DNA of 64,000 bases, taken from the NCBI RefSeq assembly GCF_900107775.1, contig NZ_FNRF01000003.1, positions 496,001 through 560,000 of the forward strand, read 5' to 3'. Below the pieces are notes generated by a model, which saw only the letters and a program-made list of their open reading frames with translations, had not been told where the DNA came from and searched no databases. Positions within the stretch are counted from its first letter, which is position 1. Each line of letters starts with the position of its first letter. Below, piece by piece: positions 59,508-64,000 of the stretch. The translations under genes were made by a program, and so were the position numbers. The stretch is from Xylanibacter ruminicola. Lineage in GTDB: Bacteria; Bacteroidota; Bacteroidia; Bacteroidales; Bacteroidaceae.

Positions 59508-62171
59508 ATGATTAAAGGTATTGGTATAAAAGGTATAGTATGTTTTCTGTCGTGTTTGATGATGCTGACGGCGTCGGCACAGCAAACCATGAGTTTAAGT
59601 GGCAAGTGGCAGGTTAGGCTTGGCACCGGTAAGGTGCAGCCTATCGCCCTGCCTGGCACACTTGACGGGGCGGGCATTGGCACGCCTAACACGCTGCAGC
59701 CTGCGCTACAAAAGCCGCAGCTGTCGCGACTGACACGTAACCACCAGTACATTGGTACGGCTACTTACGAGCGCGAAATCATCATCCCCCAGGAGATGGC
59801 TGGCAAACCCTTGCAGCTGCTGCTGGAGCGTGTGATGTGGCGCAGCCGCGTGATGATAGATGACAAGGACCTGGGCCAGATGCAGGAGAGCCTAACCACA
59901 CCGCACCTATTTAATATAATGGACGGGCTGACCCCTGGCAAGCACACGCTAACCATAACCATCGACAACAACAAACTGCACGATATAACAGTGGATAACC
60001 TGGCGCATGCCTACACCAACGACACACAGATAATGTGGAACGGCGTGTTGGGACGTATGGAGCTGAGCGTGGCGCCTGAGATAGGCGATGTGCAGGTGTA
60101 TCCTGAGGTTGACAAGCAGCAGGCACGCATAAAAGTATCGCTGCTGGATGCGAAGAAAGAACCGCAGTTTATGCTTGACGGACAGGCGGTAAAGCCCACC
60201 AAGGTGGCTGCTGGCGAGTATGTGCTGCCGATGGCCGATGCACAGCTGTGGAGCGAGTTTAACCCGCACCTGTACACCCTGAGCGTGATGGCGGGCGGAC
60301 AAACCAAAACGGTGAGCTTTGGTATGCGCAGCTTTAAGGCTGTGGGCAATCGCCTGCTCATCAATGGTCATCCAACCTTCCTAAGGGGCACATTAGAGTG
60401 CTGCATCTTCCCGCTAACAGGCACACCACCAACGGACGAACGCGGCTGGATGAAGGTGTTTACCACCGCCCGCGAGTATGGCCTGAACCACCTGCGTTTC
60501 CACTCGTGGTGCCCGCCCGAGGCTGCTTTTCGTGTGGCCGATAAGATGGGATTCTACTGTCAGGTGGAGCTGCCCAACTGGTCGCTCACGGTGAACAAGG
60601 ATACAGCAACCGCCAAGTTCCTGTATCAGGAGTTCGACAACATTGTCCGCAACTACGGCAACCATCCATCGCTGTGCATCATCAGCTGTGGTAACGAGCT
60701 GCAGCCTGACTTCGACTTCCTGAACCAACTGACGCATTACATGAAGCAGCAGGACCCACGACACCTTTACGTAACATCGACCTTTACCTTTGAGAAAGGA
60801 CACGGCGTAAAGCAGGAGCCCGAGGATGATATTTTTATTACCCAGTGGACGGACAACGGATGGGTGCGCGGGCAGGGCGTGTTTGATGAGCGTGTGCCCG
60901 ACTTTAAGAGCGACTATCGTGAGGCCGCCAAAAACATTACGGTGCCATTGGTAAGTCACGAGATAGGGCAGTACAGCGTGTATCCAAACATCAAGGAGAT
61001 AGATAAGTACACGGGTGTGCTGAACCCGCTGAACTTTAAGGCGATACGCAACGACCTGCAGCAGAAGGGCTTGCTGAACCGTGCCGACGACTATCTGAAG
61101 GCATCGGGAAAGCTGGCTGCCATCCTTTACAAGGAGGAGATAGAGCGTGCGCTGAAAACGCCACAGCAGAGCGGTTTCCAACTGCTGGATCTGCACGATT
61201 TCCCCGGACAGGGAACGGCGCTGGTAGGACTGCTGGATGCCTTTTGGGACAGTAAGGGCTTGGTAGAGCCGCAGCGTTTCCGCGAGGCTTGTGCGCCCGT
61301 GGTGCCTTTGGCCCAGTTTGATAAGGCTGTGTGGAAGGCCGACGAGACATTTATCGCCAAGGTGGATATTGCCAACTACAGTTTTGAAACGATGGTCGAT
61401 AAAACCATTAGCTGGCAGCTGAACGATGAGGCTGGCAATGCCTATGCCGAGGGAACTGGCGAGAACATAAAGATAGCCCTAAACAAGGTAGAGAAGGCGC
61501 AGCGCCTGGAGCTGGTGGTAGCCATCAAAGACACGCCATGGCGAAATCGCTGGAACATCTGGGTATATCCCGATATAAGTGAAAAACTAAAAGTGAATAG
61601 TGAAAAGTTGGTGGTTACAGCCGATGTGGACGAGGCTATGAAGGCCTTGAAGAAGGGCAAGAAGGTGCTGCTGTCGCCAAAAACTGCTACCATCAAGGGC
61701 TTGGAAGGCAAGTTCCTGCCTGTATTCTGGAGTCCGGTACACTTCCCCAAGCAGGCTGGCACCATGGGCTTGCTGTGCAACCCGCAGCACCCGGCATTGG
61801 CCAACTTCCCCACCGAGATGCACAGCAACTGGCAGTGGTGGAACCTGGTTAAGCGTAGTCGCGTGATGGTGCTGGATAGCATCGCGCCCGTACAGCCTAT
61901 CGTTGAGAGTGTAGATAACTTTGTGAACAATCGCCGCTTGGCGCAGGTGTTCGAGGCAAAGGTGGGTAAGGGTAGTCTGATATTCTCGAGCATCGACCTG
62001 CTGACCGATGCCCATCTGCCCGAGTTGCGACAGATGCAGTACAGCTTGGTGCAGTATATGCTGAGCGATGCATTCGAGCCCGCCATGCAGCTATCGGAGC
62101 AGGATGTGCGCAGCCTGATTCTGGAGAAATCGGTTGACCAGAAGACCGATGCCAACTCGATTTACAACTGA
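59508..62171 (+). CDS. GH2-family glycoside hydrolase with an amidotransferase-like C-terminal domain
   Basis: 887 residues with a signal peptide (MIKGIGIKGIVCFLSC...TASAQ). A jelly-roll domain (SGKWQVRLGTG; QYIGTATYEREI), an Ig-like domain and a TIM barrel follow (INGHPTFLRGTLECC; LNHLRFHSWCPPEAAFRVAD). Acid/base Glu397 is in CGNELQPD and the probable nucleophile Glu485 in SHEIGQYSVYP. The last ~190 residues, after a linker encoded by heptamers (61578-61605), resemble a class-I amidotransferase/ThuA-like domain (KALKKGKKVLLSPK; SLIFSSIDLL). The CGNE and HEIGQ surroundings differ from LacZ-type enzymes, so a beta-galactosidase or other exo-activity on pectic side chains is open. Its last 10 bases overlap the converging AraC gene. 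Confidence 0.85.
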   Translation: MIKGIGIKGIVCFLSCLMMLTASAQQTMSLSGKWQVRLGTGKVQPIALPGTLDGAGIGTPNTLQPALQKPQLSRLTRNHQYIGTATYEREIIIPQEMAGKPLQLLLERVMWRSRVMIDDKDLGQMQESLTTPHLFNIMDGLTPGKHTLTITIDNNKLHDITVDNLAHAYTNDTQIMWNGVLGRMELSVAPEIGDVQVYPEVDKQQARIKVSLLDAKKEPQFMLDGQAVKPTKVAAGEYVLPMADAQLWSEFNPHLYTLSVMAGGQTKTVSFGMRSFKAVGNRLLINGHPTFLRGTLECCIFPLTGTPPTDERGWMKVFTTAREYGLNHLRFHSWCPPEAAFRVADKMGFYCQVELPNWSLTVNKDTATAKFLYQEFDNIVRNYGNHPSLCIISCGNELQPDFDFLNQLTHYMKQQDPRHLYVTSTFTFEKGHGVKQEPEDDIFITQWTDNGWVRGQGVFDERVPDFKSDYREAAKNITVPLVSHEIGQYSVYPNIKEIDKYTGVLNPLNFKAIRNDLQQKGLLNRADDYLKASGKLAAILYKEEIERALKTPQQSGFQLLDLHDFPGQGTALVGLLDAFWDSKGLVEPQRFREACAPVVPLAQFDKAVWKADETFIAKVDIANYSFETMVDKTISWQLNDEAGNAYAEGTGENIKIALNKVEKAQRLELVVAIKDTPWRNRWNIWVYPDISEKLKVNSEKLVVTADVDEAMKALKKGKKVLLSPKTATIKGLEGKFLPVFWSPVHFPKQAGTMGLLCNPQHPALANFPTEMHSNWQWWNLVKRSRVMVLDSIAPVQPIVESVDNFVNNRRLAQVFEAKVGKGSLIFSSIDLLTDAHLPELRQMQYSLVQYMLSDAFEPAMQLSEQDVRSLILEKSVDQKTDANSIYN
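61578..61605. repeat. heptamer repeat AGTGAAA inside the GH2-family gene
   Basis: Four adjacent units, AGTGAAA, AACTAAA, AGTGAAT, AGTGAAA. In frame they encode about SEKLKVNSEKL, at the junction between the Ig-like region and the C-terminal amidotransferase-like domain. Confidence 0.8.
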
Positions 62172-63031
62172 TTGCGGTAATCGGTAGGACTCATGCCCAT
62201 GAGTTTTGAGAACAGGCGCGAAAAATAGAGCGGATCCTCGATGCCTACTTTATAGCAAATCATATTTATTTTCATGTCTGTAGTGCGTAACAGCCTGCAG
62301 GCATGTTCTATTTTAAGGTGGTTAAAGTAGGTGATAGGACTAACACCCGTTTTCTTTTTAAACAGCGTGTTGAAGTGGCTCTGCGAGTAGCCCACGTAGC
62401 GCAGCACATCGTCCATCATCATGCGGTTCTCGATATTCTCGCGCATGTAGTGGATGGCTTGGTCAACAATGTCGGTTGGTGCTTCGGCTTTGGCGCGGCG
62501 GAACTGACCTAAATAGCGCATGGATGCTAAGAAATGGTGCAGCAGACTACTGGCGTAGCGCATATCCTCAAGCTCCTTGCCGGCGCAGAGTGTGCCTAAT
62601 ATCTCCTCGAAGATGTTCAGGCGTTCGCCAATGCGTGAGTTGATGGCTACGTTAATGCTCTGCGGCGTGGCGGCACCTTGGGCATACACATGGGCTGCCG
62701 TGCCTGCAAAGTGTACCCAGTAGATGGTCCAGCTTTGTTGGGTGCCGTAGGCGTGCGGTTTGTGGGCTGGCAGAATAAAGTACTGGTTCTTGCTTACCTG
62801 GTGGCGCTTGCCATCCACCTGGTACCAGCCGTCGCCCTCAACACAGTATATCAGCACATACTGGGGAATGGCCTTTTCGCGGGTGCGCTGGTGGTGTTCG
62901 GCCTTGGGATAGTAGCCGATATCGGTAATATACAAACTCTGGCAGAGCTCATCGTGCTCTTCCATCTCGATCAACACCGGTGGCAGCACCACCTTCTGTT
63001 CGCCCTGGAAACCGTCTTTCTTCTTAATCAT
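62162..63031 (-). CDS. AraC-family transcriptional regulator with cupin-type sensor domain
   Basis: The frame is open to 63067 only through a TTG codon; the ATG at 63031 (MIKKKDGFQGEQ) matches the usual start of this subfamily and gives 289 residues. The N-terminal domain (LYITDIGYYPKAEHHQRTR; YVLIYCVEGDGWYQVDGKRHQV; FILPAHKPHAYG) is the cupin-like sugar-binding fold. The C-terminal ~100 residues hold two helix-turn-helix units (MMDDVLRYVGYSQSHFNTLFKKKTG; INMICYKVGIEDPLYFSRLFSKLMGMSPTDYR). A cytoplasmic sugar-responsive regulator of the divergent GH35 gene and perhaps of the MFS-DUF5107-GH2 operon is likely. The -7 element lies only five bases upstream of the ATG. Confidence 0.88.
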   Translation of the reverse strand: MIKKKDGFQGEQKVVLPPVLIEMEEHDELCQSLYITDIGYYPKAEHHQRTREKAIPQYVLIYCVEGDGWYQVDGKRHQVSKNQYFILPAHKPHAYGTQQSWTIYWVHFAGTAAHVYAQGAATPQSINVAINSRIGERLNIFEEILGTLCAGKELEDMRYASSLLHHFLASMRYLGQFRRAKAEAPTDIVDQAIHYMRENIENRMMMDDVLRYVGYSQSHFNTLFKKKTGVSPITYFNHLKIEHACRLLRTTDMKINMICYKVGIEDPLYFSRLFSKLMGMSPTDYRNQL

Positions 63032-63036
63032 CGCCG

Positions 63037-63044
63037 CAAAAATA
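63037..63044 (-). promoter_or_regulatory. -7 element TATTTTTG five bases before the AraC ATG
   Basis: Matches TAnnTTTG. With five bases between it and the ATG, the transcript would start at or next to the start codon, that is, be leaderless. Confidence 0.5.
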
Positions 63045-63132
63045 CGCAAAAGCCGCGAGTTACGCAAGTAATATCACAAAAAAATCCATAATATATGATG
63101 CTTTTGTCCATGTGAATAAGATTTTAATGTAG

Positions 63133-63140
63133 TATTTTTG
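63133..63140 (+). promoter_or_regulatory. -7 element TATTTTTG for GH35
   Basis: Matches TAnnTTTG in the 129-base divergent gap between the AraC gene and GH35, 20 bases before the preferred GH35 ATG at 63161. Confidence 0.6.
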
Positions 63141-63160
63141 CATCCAAAATGATAATGAAT

Positions 63161-64000
63161 ATGATGAAACAATTTTTCATGATAGCTGCGTTGGCCGTCG
63201 GAACTTCGGTTCAGGCACAGCAGGTGTACCAGCTTAACGAGCCTGCGCAGCCTAAGCAGATACGTAGCAACCACCTGCGTATGGGTGGTGTAAACCCGCA
63301 GGGCGAGCGTATCGATGTAAACAGTTTTTATATGTCGATGGCAGGCAAGCCCGTTATCCCCGTGATGGGCGAGTTCCACTACAGCCGCTACCCGGCCGAG
63401 CAGTGGGAAGAGGAGATCCTGAAGATGAAGGCGGGTGGCGTAACCGTTATCCCCACCTATGTGTTCTGGAGCCTGCACGAGGAGGTCGAGGGGCAGTTCC
63501 GTTGGGATGGTCAGCGTAACCTGCGCCGCTTTATCGAGCTTTGTAAAAAGCATGATATGCAGGTGATTGTGCGTATCGGCCCGTTCTGCCATGGCGAGAT
63601 TCGCAGTGGCGGTTTTCCCGACTGGCTGTTTGCCAAGCCCTTGGAGGTGCGCAGTAACGATCCCGAATACCTGAAGATTGTTAAGCGACTCTATACCGAG
63701 ATTGGCAAGCAGTTGCAGGGCCTGTATTATAAGGATGGCGGACCGATTATCGGTTGTCAGGTTGAGAACGAGATGCAGCATTCGGCAGCCCCATGGGCCA
63801 TTACCTATGCTGGCGAACCCAAGGATAATACGGCAGCCAGCTACAATGCCGGCGAGGCCATGATAGGTGTGGGCAACCAGGCGCGTAAGGCCACAGGTGC
63901 CGAGATGGGTAACCTGCACATGCAGCTGCTTAAAAAGATGGCCGTTGAGGCTGGTATCGATGTGCCTTTCTACACCGCCACAGGGTGGGGTAATGCGGCT
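63161..64000 (+). CDS. GH35 beta-galactosidase, 5' part (truncated by window end)
   Basis: The frame is open to the last base of the window; 280 codons are visible. Four in-frame ATGs (63149, 63155, 63161, 63164) could start it; 63161 or 63164 leave room behind the -7 element and give the signal peptide MMKQFFMIAALAVGTSVQAQ. GH35 motifs are GEFHYSRYPAEQWEEE, LKMKAGGVTVIPTYVFWSLHE, RIGPFCHGEIRSGGFPDWL and CQVENEMQH with acid/base Glu204 (counted from 63161). The nucleophile lies beyond the window. It would remove terminal beta-galactose from pectic galactan or arabinogalactan side chains. It is divergent from the AraC regulator. Confidence 0.92.
   Translation, partial: MMKQFFMIAALAVGTSVQAQQVYQLNEPAQPKQIRSNHLRMGGVNPQGERIDVNSFYMSMAGKPVIPVMGEFHYSRYPAEQWEEEILKMKAGGVTVIPTYVFWSLHEEVEGQFRWDGQRNLRRFIELCKKHDMQVIVRIGPFCHGEIRSGGFPDWLFAKPLEVRSNDPEYLKIVKRLYTEIGKQLQGLYYKDGGPIIGCQVENEMQHSAAPWAITYAGEPKDNTAASYNAGEAMIGVGNQARKATGAEMGNLHMQLLKKMAVEAGIDVPFYTATGWGNAA

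Overview
The window looks like a chromosomal stretch of a Bacteroidales bacterium, most likely Prevotella or a close relative. The evidence is four SusC/SusD pairs, a hybrid two-component regulator, lipoprotein signals of the Bacteroidota type, and start-proximal elements that fit the Bacteroidota -7 consensus TAnnTTTG ahead of nearly every predicted operon. It is almost entirely coding. No gap between genes exceeds about 260 bases, and I see no rRNA, tRNA, insertion sequence, prophage or CRISPR array.

Layout. (1) 1-4175, plus strand: the 3' part of a FAD/Fe-S D-lactate-type dehydrogenase, a secreted type-B carboxylesterase and a secreted endonuclease/exonuclease/phosphatase-fold protein. (2) 4183-10940, minus: a four-gene operon of CE7 acetylesterase, alpha/beta-hydrolase, GH3 with PA14, and GH43. 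(3) 11019-19635, minus: pectin methylesterase (CE8), a SusD/SusC pair, and an unusual membrane sensor joined directly to an AraC domain. (4) 19746-29888, minus: a BNR/sialidase-fold protein with its own promoter, then a SusC-SusD-surface glycan-binding protein-GH28 polygalacturonase operon. (5) 30102-36086, minus: GH2, GH105 and GH106, divergent from (6) 36263-42781, plus: CE12 rhamnogalacturonan acetylesterase and a SusC/SusD pair. (7) 42911-47122, minus: a full hybrid two-component system (HTCS), divergent from a PL11 rhamnogalacturonan lyase. (8) 49376-62171, plus: a fourth SusC/SusD pair, an MFS sugar porter, a DUF5107/TPR protein and a GH2-family enzyme. (9) 62162-63031, minus: an AraC regulator, divergent from a GH35 beta-galactosidase that runs off the window end.

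Taken together this is a pectin locus centred on rhamnogalacturonan I. PL11 would cut the backbone. CE12 and CE8 would remove acetyl and methyl groups. GH105 would remove the unsaturated galacturonyl end, GH106 rhamnose, and GH28 galacturonate. GH2 and GH35 would trim galactose side chains. GH43, GH3 and CE7 would act on arabinose- or xylose-containing decorations or on co-occurring xylan. Four SusC/D pairs would import the products and the MFS porter would carry released monosaccharide inward. Substrates are inferred from family membership and context, not shown by the sequence.

Main results of the hunt: a precisely spaced operator, TTGTAC-N16-GAACGA, that sits symmetrically between GH2 and CE12 and recurs upstream of the neighbouring SusC; in-frame short tandem-repeat islands (mostly heptamers) inserted mainly at domain junctions of several proteins; an AraC sensor lacking histidine kinase and receiver domains; a perfect 19-bp hairpin built into the last codons of GH43; and a sorting-type tail on the polygalacturonase.
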